Below, one piece after another: positions 7,905 through 15,670 of a DNA stretch of 31,806 nt. Below the pieces are notes generated by a model. It was not told the origin of the DNA and did no database searches. It saw nothing but the letters and a program-made list of their open reading frames with translations. The number at the start of each line of letters is the position of its first letter. Position 1 is the first letter of the stretch. Location of the stretch: positions 1 to 31,806 of the forward strand of contig USLU01000062.1 in the NCBI GenBank assembly GCA_900555635.1. The letters run 5' to 3'. A program made the translations under genes and the position numbers. The DNA is from an uncultured Bacteroides sp. GTDB taxonomy: Bacteria; Bacteroidota; Bacteroidia; Bacteroidales; Bacteroidaceae.

Positions 7905-8771
7905 TTACTTTTCGATATCAAGCAATTCTACTTCGAATATCAAAGCAGAGAACGGTTTGATTTGACCACCGGTTTCTCTTGAACCGTATGCCAAGTCATA
8001 AGGGATGTAAAGTTCCCACTTAGAACCTACAGGCATCATAGTCAGAGCTTCAGTCCAACCTTTGATAACTTGGTTAGCACGGAAAGAAGTAGGCTCGTTA
8101 CGTTTGTATGAGCTATCGAATTCTGTTCCGTCGATCAAAGTACCTTTGTAGTTAACTTTCACCTTGCTGGTATCAGCAGGGATAGCACCTGTACCTTTGG
8201 TCAGGATCTTATATTGCAAACCGCTAGGAGTAGTTACAACGCCTTCTTTGCCTTTGTTTTCAGCAAGGAATTTTTCACCGGCAGCTTTGTTGTCGGCATA
8301 TTTAGCAGCGTTTGCTTTTTCTTTGATGGCTTCCATCTGAGTTTGCATGAAAGCTTGAGCCTTAGCCATGTCCATTATGTTGGTCTTCTTTGTAACACCA
8401 GCGAGGAAACCTGCCAACAGGTTTTCGCGGCTGATAGTCTGTGTAGAGTCACCACCGAATATTTGTTGGTTGAAGCCTTCTACCCATTGCTTGCTAACCA
8501 TCTGACCAACTTGCATACCAGCCATGTAAGCTGCGTCTTTCTTGTCGATCTTAGCTGCACCTTCGTTGAAACCTTTCAGGAATTCAGCCATCTGGGTAGA
8601 GTCGATACCTTGTTGTGCCAGGTATTGATCCAAACCTTCAGTGCGTGCCATACCAATAGCATAAGACAATGAGTCAACGTCCGTCTTCAAATTTGCTTTC
8701 GGACTTTGTGCAGTACAAGATGCCAAACCGGCAGCTACTGCAAGAGCCATAAGAAATGTTACTTTTTTCAT
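7905..8771 (-). CDS. FKBP-type peptidyl-prolyl cis-trans isomerase, lipoprotein (FkpA/Mip-like)
   Basis: The protein catalyses cis-trans isomerisation of X-Pro bonds in the envelope. A lipoprotein signal with lipobox LASC places the lipidated Cys at 19. An N-terminal alpha-helical FKBP_N dimerisation region spans about 28-165 and includes LSYAIGMARTEGLDQYL. The C-terminal FKBP domain (about 177-288) carries VKVNYKGTLIDGTEFDSS, the active-site stretch VIKGWTEALTMMPVGSKW and IPYDLAYGS...SALIFEVELL. At 288 aa it is a typical Mip/FkpA layout. It follows a second FKBP gene by 14 bp, so the pair forms an operon. The residues after Cys19 (TAQSPK) are not acidic, giving no hint of a surface-export signal, so a periplasm-facing lipoprotein is likely. 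Confidence 0.93.
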   Translation of the reverse strand: MKKVTFLMALAVAAGLASCTAQSPKANLKTDVDSLSYAIGMARTEGLDQYLAQQGIDSTQMAEFLKGFNEGAAKIDKKDAAYMAGMQVGQMVSKQWVEGFNQQIFGGDSTQTISRENLLAGFLAGVTKKTNIMDMAKAQAFMQTQMEAIKEKANAAKYADNKAAGEKFLAENKGKEGVVTTPSGLQYKILTKGTGAIPADTSKVKVNYKGTLIDGTEFDSSYKRNEPTSFRANQVIKGWTEALTMMPVGSKWELYIPYDLAYGSRETGGQIKPFSALIFEVELLDIEK

Positions 8772-8785
8772 TTTGCTTTTACTTG

Positions 8786-9379
8786 TTATTTATTTAAAAC
8801 TTTCAATAGTTCTACTTCGAAAATTAATGTGCTGTGCGGGGGAATCATTTCGCCGGCACCTTGTGCACCGTAAGCCAGGTCGCTGGGGATGAAGAGTTTC
8901 CATTTGGCGCCTTCGGGCATCAGTTGAAGAGCTTCTACCCATCCCGGGATTACTTGGTTTACACCGAATGTGGCAGGCTGGCCACGTTTGATAGAGCTGT
9001 CAAAGAGTGTTCCGTCAATCAGTGTACCTTCGTAGTGGCATTCTACCTGGTCGGTAGCAGTAGCATAGTGTCCTACATTGCCTTCTTTGATAACTTCGTA
9101 TTGAAGTCCGCTAGGCAAAGTAACGACGCCGGGGCGTTTTTTGTTCTCTTCCAGGAAGTTCTTGCCGGCTTCAATGCTGGCAGCATTCATTTTCTCTTCC
9201 AGTTCGGCGAAGTATTTGTTTACTATTTCACGGGCTTCGTTGTGGCTGATAGCCGGTTGGTTGCCCTCCAATATGTCTTTGATTGCTTGTGCAAAGTCAT
9301 CAACTGCGATGCCTTTGGCACCCATACTCAAAAGATTCTGGCCTATTCCGAGGCCGATAGCGTAACTGAATTTATCCAT
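8786..9379 (-). CDS. FKBP-type peptidyl-prolyl cis-trans isomerase (FklB-like)
   Basis: The 197-aa protein has an FKBP_N helical region (about 1-80, MDKFSYAIGLGIGQNLLSMG) and a C-terminal FKBP domain (about 88-197) with VECHYEGTLIDGTLFDSS, VIPGWVEALQLMPEGAKW, IPSDLAYGAQGAG and TLIFEVELL. No signal peptide is evident, so it may be cytoplasmic, unlike its lipoprotein neighbour 14 bp downstream. Close similarity of the two genes suggests tandem duplication with loss or gain of an export signal. A -7 box TACTTTTG lies upstream at 9407-9400. Confidence 0.93.
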   Translation of the reverse strand: MDKFSYAIGLGIGQNLLSMGAKGIAVDDFAQAIKDILEGNQPAISHNEAREIVNKYFAELEEKMNAASIEAGKNFLEENKKRPGVVTLPSGLQYEVIKEGNVGHYATATDQVECHYEGTLIDGTLFDSSIKRGQPATFGVNQVIPGWVEALQLMPEGAKWKLFIPSDLAYGAQGAGEMIPPHSTLIFEVELLKVLNK

Positions 9380-9399
9380 GTTTACTTTTTTATGAGTGG

Positions 9400-9407
9400 C
9401 AAAAGTA
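9400..9407 (-). promoter_or_regulatory. -7 box for the FKBP pair
   Basis: TACTTTTG on the minus strand lies 21-28 bp upstream of the FKBP start codon and matches TAnnTTTG. No clear TTTG -33 box is seen at the expected spacing. Confidence 0.5.
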
Positions 9408-9482
9408 CGTCTTTTATTTGAATGATAGGACTTTTCGTTATTTAATTTTTCTTATTTGTGCATCAATTGTGACTATCTTTTG

Positions 9483-9490
9483 TATTTTTG
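9483..9490 (+). promoter_or_regulatory. -7 box for the sirtuin gene
   Basis: TATTTTTG matches TAnnTTTG and lies 33 bp before the ATG. A TTTG at 9455-9458 is 24 nt upstream, slightly beyond the usual spacing, so the -33 assignment is doubtful. Confidence 0.5.
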
Positions 9491-9523
9491 TGAGAAACAA
9501 AATCGAAAAGAAAGAAAGCAACT

Positions 9524-10222
9524 ATGAAGAATTTAGTTATTTTATCCGGTGCGGGGATGAGTGCAGAGAGCGGAATCAGTACTTTTCGTGATGCGGGAGG
9601 TTTGTGGGATAAGTATCCTGTGGAACAGGTAGCAACGCCGGAAGGTTATGCACGCGATCCGGAATTGGTACTCAACTTCTACAATGAGCGGCGCAAGCAA
9701 TTGCTCGAGGTAGAGCCGAATGCCGGGCACATCGGATTGGCAGAACTGGAAAAGCACTTCAATGTAACTGTTGTTACCCAAAATATCGATAATCTGCACG
9801 AGCGTGCAGGTAGTTCACGCATCATCCACCTGCATGGCGAACTGACGAAAGTTTGTTCCAGCCGTGATCCCTATAATCCGCATTTCATCAAGGAATTGAC
9901 TCCCGAGGAGTACAATGTGAAGTTGGGCGACAAAGCCGGTGACGGTACGCAACTCCGTCCGTTTATTGTCTGGTTCGGCGAGGCGGTACCGGAGATTGAA
10001 ACGGCTATCAAGTACGTAGAGAAAGCAGATATCTTTGTGATTATCGGCACTTCGATGAATGTTTATCCGGCAGCCGGATTGTTGCATTACGTCCCTCGTA
10101 CGGCAGAGGTTTATCTGATTGATCCGAAGCTGGTGGATATACATTCAATGAGACAGATACACGTCATTCAGAAAGGTGCTTCCGAAGGTGTGAAAGAACT
10201 AAGTATGTTATTGAAGCCATAA
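9524..10222 (+). CDS. cobB: NAD-dependent protein deacylase, Sir2 family (CobB-like)
   Basis: The 232-aa sirtuin removes acyl groups from lysine using NAD. Visible motifs are the NAD loop LSGAGMSAESGISTFRD (residues 7-23), the acyl-specificity pair Y53 and R56 in FYNERRKQL (the SIRT5/CobB pattern for succinyl or malonyl groups), TQNIDNLHERAG (85-96), catalytic H104 in LHGEL, and VIIGTSMNVYPAAGL. Most sirtuins have two CxxC pairs for a structural zinc. Here the only cysteine in the whole protein is C111 and the second pair is absent, so the zinc ribbon appears lost or rebuilt. The gene stands alone and converges on the lipoprotein gene with a 14-bp gap. The start ATG is supported by the immediate NAD-loop sequence. 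Confidence 0.93.
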   Translation: MKNLVILSGAGMSAESGISTFRDAGGLWDKYPVEQVATPEGYARDPELVLNFYNERRKQLLEVEPNAGHIGLAELEKHFNVTVVTQNIDNLHERAGSSRIIHLHGELTKVCSSRDPYNPHFIKELTPEEYNVKLGDKAGDGTQLRPFIVWFGEAVPEIETAIKYVEKADIFVIIGTSMNVYPAAGLLHYVPRTAEVYLIDPKLVDIHSMRQIHVIQKGASEGVKELSMLLKP

Positions 10223-10236
10223 TGGGTTTCGTTTCA

Positions 10237-12567
10237 CTACTTTAATTCACGTACACAACGGACGGGGCCACCCACACAACGTCGGGTATAAGCATAGTCG
10301 GTTTCAAATATATTCAGTTGATATAAACTTGAGCTGGTATGCAAATGTAAGATATATACCATGCCGTCCTTGCCCGGTGAAGATGTGTGGTAATTTCCGC
10401 AGCCTCCCATATGATGAGTATCTCCATTAGGTAATCGAAGTCCTTGAGCCGGGAAGAAAGTGGTGGCTCCATTTTTCCATCCTTGCATGTAGATGTGGTA
10501 GCCATATTTGGGGAGATTTGCTGTAGATTCCGAGCAATTGATTGATTGGAAGGAACCGATGTCGTTCGTTATATTATATCCGGTTTTGGTGAAGCCTAAC
10601 CACATATCTCCGGGTGCCAGCATCCAGCCGGAAGGGCAAGGATCGAAAATGGATTTCTCAACCGCTCCATTGTCTGCCAATAATAAGGTATGCGGTGTAT
10701 TTGTTTCATATACCTTAGATGCTTCTGAATAAGGTTTGCCACCCCATAATCTATCGTTGTGTCCCCAATACCAGTCACCGGCATTTATATAATCATTTGG
10801 ATTTACCGAATATGTATCGGTGGGTTTTAGGAAATGGGTGGGGTGGAGTAAGGTATATTCGATTTTACCAATTGTTGTACTGGTTTTGATTGTTTGAAAT
10901 ACCTCGCCACTACCTGCAGTGGAACTCATCTTTATTTGTGCACCTGCATTGTCGTAAACTGCTACTACATAATCTGATGAATTGGGACGTTGAGCGTAAT
11001 CATCTACGTTCTTGCTTTGTGGAAACGGATCTTTTCGTCCCCATTGATACAGTAATCCGTAAGATGAGGCATCGGGATGCAGTGGGTCAAGATTATTATT
11101 CAGTGCTCCGAGGTTGCATGACATGACGGGACGTCCGCTTACTCGTACATTGGGATCGGAAGATTTTATGCCGGTAGCATCCCAGTCATATGTTGTATAA
11201 GGTATCGCTTTGGAAATCTGCGCCGGAGAATCGCTGTTTACCCAGATATGCCAGGACCATACAATTTCATTGGTGCTATTATAACCGGCTATTACTGCAT
11301 TGCCGTTTATCTTTCCGGCGGTGACGTGTATCTTGTCTTGATTATCCAGATAAACAAGAGTTGCGGTGCTGTTCTTTCCAATAGCAAAATTGGTCCCGTC
11401 TCCAGTCTGCCACAATATCTTTACGCTACTGATTTTCTTGGCAGGTACTGACTTGTTCACATAATCGGAATAGTCGAATCCACCTCCTTTTTCAGGTCGG
11501 TCGTAAGGGTCGAAGATGATACTGGATTCAGGCTTCAGTACAAAGCAGTTGGCGGGTGCTGCCATCACGCGGGAATCCGTACCGGACGACTTCAGATTGA
11601 GGGTCAGTGTGTATTTGTAATTTCGTCTGATGTTGAAGTCATTGTAGTTGTTTTCGCCGGGATATATAGTGTATACGTAACTGCTGCCATCCATTTCAGA
11701 ATCTATATATAGCTTGATGGAAATAGCACCGGACGGTGCTTTCTCGTTTTTGGTTATTTGGTCTGTACTGGTTGTCGTTCCGCGTAGATTTTCGGGTACA
11801 TACCCTGTGTAATAAGTCCCGGCAACGGGGGAGATAATGGCGGAATATTCTATCGGCGAACTAACGGTAGGCGGATAATTACCTGTGGGAGTTCCTATTT
11901 GTAATGTATTAGGTACGCTGTTTAAGGTAATGCGGGTTACTTTCAGTTTTGTCGCCAAGTCAGCAGTTGCGAACTTGTATTGGAAAGTTATCATTGCCAG
12001 CATTCGTTCCAGAGAGATATTGCTTAGCGTATTGTTTTGCCCTGCTTTAACTGTAACGCCGGTTATGCTACCGGACATCAGCAGGTTTTTGCTGCTACCT
12101 CCATACACATCGTCCTCTGAGGCAAAGGTATGAGTAAGATTCCTCAGTTTGACCAAGGTCGATACATCCGCGCCATTGAGCCATGCATTGCTGTTGGTGT
12201 TGGCTATGACATAAACCTGACAGTCAGTAGCCGGGCGCAGCATTACTTTAATGGAAGCCGATCCGGTAGTGTTGGCAGGTAAACCATAATAATGTGGAGC
12301 TGTTATCTGATTGCCCGATTTATCGTATTGAAAAACTAGGATGTTGCTGATTAAGTTGTCTATTATACTGGCATCGGCAACACGGGTGTTGGGTGTTGCA
12401 TCCCATTCTTCTCCGGCAATCTGCACGGGTAGGCACTGCAATTGCAGGGACACTTCTTCCAAATCTTCTTCCGAAGGCTCCGGCAGAGTCCTGTTTATTT
12501 CCTCTTCCGTACATGCCACCAAAAGGGCGGTTAACAAAACGCAAAGTGTGAATTGAATCTTTTTCAT
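10237..12567 (-). CDS. Fimbrillin-like DUF4906 lipoprotein with C-terminal FISUMP domain
   Basis: The 776-aa protein has a lipoprotein signal (lipobox LVAC, Cys19) followed by TEEE. Such an acidic stretch resembles the Bacteroidetes surface-lipoprotein export signal, so outer-surface display is likely. Residues about 35-330 look like a fimbrillin/Mfa-type beta-sandwich (ILVFQYDKSGN, VYVIANTNSNAWL, LERMLAMITFQY, NIRRNYKYTLTLNL), which I assign to DUF4906. The C-terminal part (about 450-776) has FISUMP-type features: LLYQWGRKDPFP, DPCPSGWMLAPGDMW and the terminal RRCVGGPVRCVREL. It may be a tip, anchor or adhesin component, but no other pilus gene is adjacent. A small HTH gene lies 120 bp upstream in the same direction. 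Domain assignment is by pattern; function is inferred. Confidence 0.83.
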   Translation of the reverse strand: MKKIQFTLCVLLTALLVACTEEEINRTLPEPSEEDLEEVSLQLQCLPVQIAGEEWDATPNTRVADASIIDNLISNILVFQYDKSGNQITAPHYYGLPANTTGSASIKVMLRPATDCQVYVIANTNSNAWLNGADVSTLVKLRNLTHTFASEDDVYGGSSKNLLMSGSITGVTVKAGQNNTLSNISLERMLAMITFQYKFATADLATKLKVTRITLNSVPNTLQIGTPTGNYPPTVSSPIEYSAIISPVAGTYYTGYVPENLRGTTTSTDQITKNEKAPSGAISIKLYIDSEMDGSSYVYTIYPGENNYNDFNIRRNYKYTLTLNLKSSGTDSRVMAAPANCFVLKPESSIIFDPYDRPEKGGGFDYSDYVNKSVPAKKISSVKILWQTGDGTNFAIGKNSTATLVYLDNQDKIHVTAGKINGNAVIAGYNSTNEIVWSWHIWVNSDSPAQISKAIPYTTYDWDATGIKSSDPNVRVSGRPVMSCNLGALNNNLDPLHPDASSYGLLYQWGRKDPFPQSKNVDDYAQRPNSSDYVVAVYDNAGAQIKMSSTAGSGEVFQTIKTSTTIGKIEYTLLHPTHFLKPTDTYSVNPNDYINAGDWYWGHNDRLWGGKPYSEASKVYETNTPHTLLLADNGAVEKSIFDPCPSGWMLAPGDMWLGFTKTGYNITNDIGSFQSINCSESTANLPKYGYHIYMQGWKNGATTFFPAQGLRLPNGDTHHMGGCGNYHTSSPGKDGMVYILHLHTSSSLYQLNIFETDYAYTRRCVGGPVRCVRELK

Positions 12568-12687
12568 GATTTCATCTGTTTCTTAAACTATTATTAAATA
12601 TCTTTTATGCTAATAGGAAATGCTCTCTTGAATAGCTTATGTAATTAATCTGTGTTTGGCGAACTATTGTTATATGAGTTCCCAAGA

Positions 12688-12900
12688 TCACGAATCGCAA
12701 GTCAACGTGCTGCTGTAGTGGTAAAAGAAGTTGTGATTAAGAATTTTGGATATTCGTAGAAGCAGGTCGGTGTCGATGCTTTCGCGTTTGAATATCTTGT
12801 AGATATTCGTCCTGTCACAGTACAGTTTTCCGGCGAGCCATCCGGCGGATCGTTCTTGCCGTAATAGTTCTTCTTTAATGAGATGTCCGATGTGAATCAT
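12688..12900 (-). CDS. Small HTH (XRE-like) DNA-binding protein, 70 aa
   Basis: The short protein contains a helix-turn-helix at about residues 17-50 (SAGWLAGKLYCDRTNIYKIF, then SIDTDLLLRISKIL), a pattern shared by small Bacteroides proteins beginning MIHIGHLI. It is essentially a lone DNA-binding domain with no ligand or receiver domain. It is the first gene after a long structured leader and precedes the DUF4906/FISUMP lipoprotein gene by 120 bp, so it may regulate that gene or itself. The start ATG at 12898-12900 is the only good one. Function beyond DNA binding is not known. Confidence 0.8.
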   Translation of the reverse strand: MIHIGHLIKEELLRQERSAGWLAGKLYCDRTNIYKIFKRESIDTDLLLRISKILNHNFFYHYSSTLTCDS

Positions 12901-12936
12901 ATGTCAGCTGCATAAAAGAAAGGCGGAACCATTCGA

Positions 12937-13070
12937 CTTATTCTATCTCTAGGTACCGCCAAGCACCTCGTGTATAAATAAGCACGAACAGTTCACGCCC
13001 ATACAGCGTGAACCTTCACTTACTTATTCTCATACACTTCAATTTGGCGGTTTTAGAGATAGAGAATAAG
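12937..13070 (-). repeat. 134-bp imperfect palindrome, long leader hairpin
   Basis: Three nested stems are visible. The outer arms at 12937-12962 and 13044-13070 pair over about 24 positions (CTTATTCTATCTCTA...CCGCCAA against TTGGCGG...TAGAGATAGAGAATAAG). A middle stem pairs GTGTATAAATAAG with CTTATTCTCATACAC, with a bulge. A perfect inner 8-bp hairpin joins GTTCACGC (12991-12998) and GCGTGAAC (13006-13013). If transcribed from 13254 it forms a large RNA hairpin ending 37 nt before the HTH gene start. A miniature inverted-repeat element is an alternative, but I see no target-site duplication. Confidence 0.75.
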
Positions 13071-13260
13071 AGCCAAAGCTCAATTTTTAATAAGTTTAAG
13101 AATGGAAACGCTTTTCCGGTTATATTGAATTAATTACATTCATTTAATAAAACATCATAAGTTGCAACGCTTGGCGAGGCATACTTATAGTATGATTGCA
13201 TATACTATCTGCTTCTTATTTAAAAAAGGTATTTACATATTGATACTTAGTACTTGGACG

Positions 13261-13292
13261 CAAATATACGTTTTTATAATTAGAAAAACAAT
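13261..13292 (-). promoter_or_regulatory. Promoter upstream of the leader and 70-aa HTH gene
   Basis: On the minus strand ATTG (13292-13289) is separated by 20 nt from TATATTTG (13268-13261), a good match to the Bacteroides sigma factor consensus. It predicts a leader of about 350 nt containing the long palindrome. Confidence 0.6.
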
Positions 13293-13398
13293 GAAAGGTT
13301 GTTTTGTCTTCCGGTTACGTGCCTCTTAACTTCCACATTACTACCTCTTACCTAAAGCACTATTAGTTTTTTTACGGATCACTATTCCTTTATGTGCA

Positions 13399-13463
13399 CA
13401 AGATGGCATCTCATGCTGCTCAAGATGGCATCTTATGCAACACAAGATGGCATCTTGTGCATG
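13399..13463. repeat. Three tandem 22-bp units with near-palindromic core
   Basis: CAAGATGGCATCT begins at 13399, 13421 and 13443, exactly 22 bp apart. The core AAGATG-G-CATCTT is an inverted repeat around one base. In the third unit it extends to 9 bp (CACAAGATG/CATCTTGTG). The two-helical-turn spacing would place a bound dimer on one DNA face. Confidence 0.8.
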
Positions 13464-13536
13464 CAAGGGAGTAATGCTTCGGATGATAAGGTTATTTGAT
13501 ACGGGTATGAAGGTTTATTCTTGAAAGGCTTGGACA

Positions 13537-14283
13537 TTACTTCTTCAGAACAGCCCGCAGTACGAACCATGCGTGATGGGCTACTGTGCTTATCATTCCA
13601 TAATGCCGCGCCATAATACGGAAGCGCTCTTTGAGTGACGCTTTCCGGTTCTGTGTGGTCATTCCTTCTTCCAGATAATCTATGATGGTGAGATGGGTGT
13701 TGTGCAGGGTCCGTGCTTTCTTCATCACACGGATGCACCAATCGAAATCGGCAGAGAAGCGGTATTGCAGGTCGTAAGGCTCTGCCAGGGAGGTTTTGGC
13801 GAAGAATGCCTGGTGGCAAACCAGCATACCTTGTTTGAAGCTCTTCCAGGTCAGCACTTCCGGGGTAGAGAGGCGGCGCATACGGAGGAAATGCCGCTTG
13901 TTGTTTACCAAGGCGGTTTCGCCGTACAATACGTCGGGAAGTTCTTTTTCGGTGATGGTGTGCACTATCTGCTGCAAAGTATTATCTTCATGGAAGCTGT
14001 CGCCGGCATTGAGGAAACACAGGTAGTCACCGGTTGCCTGTCTCATACCCTTGTTCATGGCGTCGTAAAGACCTTTGTCCGGTTCACTTATGACTTTCGT
14101 TATGCGGTCTTTGTACCGGTTGATAATGGAGAGGGTGCCGTCTTTGGAAGCGCCGTCAACGATGATGTACTCTACATGATGGTAGGTTTGGGAGATAACG
14201 CTTAGTATGGTGTCCTCCAATACCGATTCGGCATTGTAAGTCACGGTAATGACGCTGAACTTCGGGGTAAGATGGTTATGCAT
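13537..14283 (-). CDS. Glycosyltransferase family 2
   Basis: The 248-aa protein has a GT-A fold transferase domain from residue 9: FSVITVTYNAESVLEDTILSV, then EYIIVDGASKDGT, SEPDKGLYDAMNKGM, GDYLCFLNAGDSF and FSADFDWCIRV. It would transfer a nucleotide-activated sugar onto a lipid-linked glycan on the cytoplasmic side of the membrane. Its start overlaps the 3' end of the upstream GT4 gene by 8 bp, showing translational coupling. It is the last gene of the leftward two-gene transferase unit. Donor and acceptor are not predictable. Confidence 0.92.
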   Translation of the reverse strand: MHNHLTPKFSVITVTYNAESVLEDTILSVISQTYHHVEYIIVDGASKDGTLSIINRYKDRITKVISEPDKGLYDAMNKGMRQATGDYLCFLNAGDSFHEDNTLQQIVHTITEKELPDVLYGETALVNNKRHFLRMRRLSTPEVLTWKSFKQGMLVCHQAFFAKTSLAEPYDLQYRFSADFDWCIRVMKKARTLHNTHLTIIDYLEEGMTTQNRKASLKERFRIMARHYGMISTVAHHAWFVLRAVLKK

Positions 14284-15556
14284 TTCTTCCGGTTACTTTG
14301 TTATAGAGATCGATGTATTTCTTGGCAATGGTGTTTTCGGAATAGTGCGTGGCAACTTTCCGTGCGGCTTGTTCGGCGAGTCCCGGATAACCGGGATCGG
14401 TCAGTGTCCAGTAGATGCCGTTGGCAAAATCTTCGGATGATTTATATTGCGCTATGTATCCGTTATGCAGATGATCTATCATCTCGGGGATACCGCCTAC
14501 ATTGAAGCCAACGCAAGGAGTTCCGCAGGCCATGGCTTCCATGACAGTATATCCCATTGCTTCTTCGAGAGAAGGCGTAACATAGAGGTCGGCTGAATTA
14601 TATAGTTCGACTAGGATTTTGGTGTCGTTGACGTATCCCATACTGTAAATCGGTAGCGAAATTAAATCGCCCACTTTGTCCGATTCGCCGCCGATAACGA
14701 TGAGTCCCAGGTTAGCGGTAAATTCGGGGTGCAACTGTTGCAGTATGCGGCATGCCTCCACAAGATAGTCCATACCTTTGCGCTTGTTGGTGGCCTTGTG
14801 TGCCCCAAACATGAGTAGCTGTTTGTCGGTTGGTAGTTTAAGGGCGCGGCGTGCGTCCATTTTGTTACGTGGCTTGAAAAGGTTGGTATTGATGGGATTC
14901 AGTATGCTGACCACATTGTGTCCTTGCAACAGTCTACTTTTCCGCGCCTCTTGTTCCAGCCATTGACTGACGGCCACAAAGGTGATTTTTCCTTGTGCGT
15001 AGGTTTTCAGTTTACGGCGGAAGATGGTAGTGGAGAGGTCTTTCTTTTTACTGCCTCCGTGTATAAAGGGGCAGTTGTGGCATTCGGTCTGATAATGGGT
15101 GCACTCCCGTGCATGATGGCAGATGCCGGTGCAGGGCCACATATCGTGCATGGTCCATACTACGGGTTTGCCCGAAGCCAGTATCTGCTCTATATTCTTC
15201 AGTGATAGCATGCCTTGGTTTATCCAGTGCAGGTGAATGACGTCCGCTTGCTGGAATTCGGGCAATGAGGTAATATCTGTACCCGTATTGGCTATGTCTA
15301 CTGCAAAGATATTGTCTTTCTTGAAGTGGTTGGCTTTCCAGATGACGATGCGTTCCCACACGAATTTCCAAACCATCCGCCAATTCTGTTTTAATGATAC
15401 GACGGTGATTTGATCGGTTTGTTTGTTGCGTACCAGCAACTTGGCTTTGATACCATGGTTCTTGAGGGATTCCATGAGGCGGCTGGCGGCGATGGCTGCT
15501 CCACCGATACGTTCGGATGTATTTATTAGTAGTACTCTCATCTGCTGAATTGACAA
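14276..15556 (-). CDS. Glycosyltransferase family 4 (GT-B fold)
   Basis: The 426-aa protein has an N-terminal GT-B half (VLLINTSERIGGAAIAASRL, VVWTMHDMWPCTGICHHA) and a C-terminal donor-binding half (LLMFGAHKATNKRKGMDYL, LYVTPSLEEAMGYTVMEAMACGTPCVGF). The latter contains the EX7E motif of retaining GT4 enzymes (EEAMGYTVMEA). The cysteine-rich segment around residues 140-165 (CTGICHHARECTHYQTECH) is typical of one GT4 subgroup in polysaccharide loci. It is the first gene of the unit, with the GT2 gene overlapping its end. A minus-strand -7 box at 15593-15586 lies 30 bp upstream. Confidence 0.92.
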   Translation of the reverse strand: MSIQQMRVLLINTSERIGGAAIAASRLMESLKNHGIKAKLLVRNKQTDQITVVSLKQNWRMVWKFVWERIVIWKANHFKKDNIFAVDIANTGTDITSLPEFQQADVIHLHWINQGMLSLKNIEQILASGKPVVWTMHDMWPCTGICHHARECTHYQTECHNCPFIHGGSKKKDLSTTIFRRKLKTYAQGKITFVAVSQWLEQEARKSRLLQGHNVVSILNPINTNLFKPRNKMDARRALKLPTDKQLLMFGAHKATNKRKGMDYLVEACRILQQLHPEFTANLGLIVIGGESDKVGDLISLPIYSMGYVNDTKILVELYNSADLYVTPSLEEAMGYTVMEAMACGTPCVGFNVGGIPEMIDHLHNGYIAQYKSSEDFANGIYWTLTDPGYPGLAEQAARKVATHYSENTIAKKYIDLYNKVTGRNA

Positions 15557-15585
15557 TTGACAGTTAGCGTATCAATTACTTAGTG

Positions 15586-15643
15586 CAAAAGTAGTGGTTT
15601 TCGTCGATAAACGGTACAAAGTCACATATTATTTGTACTTTTG
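15586..15643. promoter_or_regulatory. Divergent promoter -7 boxes between GT4 gene and wecC
   Basis: TACTTTTG occurs on the minus strand at 15593-15586, serving the GT4 gene that starts at 15556, and on the plus strand at 15636-15643, serving wecC that starts at 15671. Both match TAnnTTTG and give short leaders. A possible minus-strand TTTG -33 box lies at 15620-15617, spaced 23 nt. Confidence 0.6.
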
Positions 15644-15670
15644 CGGCGATTAGAATTACATATATATAAT

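Larger units (their letters stand above)
12901..13536. other. 636-bp gene-free region: structured leader, promoter and 22-bp repeats
   Basis: No credible gene is seen. Contents from left to right are a long imperfect palindrome (12937-13070), an A+T-rich stretch (13071-13260), a minus-strand promoter (13261-13292) that would transcribe the palindrome as a leader of the 70-aa HTH gene, and three 22-bp-period repeats (13399-13463). These end before the 3' end of the GT2 gene. Confidence 0.6.

Noticed and set aside
12937..13070. Retron or group II intron RNA
   Set aside because: No reverse transcriptase gene is present in the window, and the hairpin lacks recognisable intron boundary or domain V features.
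12937..13292. Invertible capsule-type promoter
   Set aside because: The inverted arms enclose the hairpin loops and not the promoter at 13261-13292, and no invertase gene is near.
13433..13819. 128-codon minus-strand frame overlapping the GT2 gene
   Set aside because: It is out of frame with clear GT2 motifs and its end runs through the 22-bp repeats; no start context or family likeness.
15641..15670. Upstream TTG start for wecC adding 10 residues
   Set aside because: The TTG lies inside the -7 box, upstream of the probable transcription start; the ATG at 15671 gives the family N-terminus.
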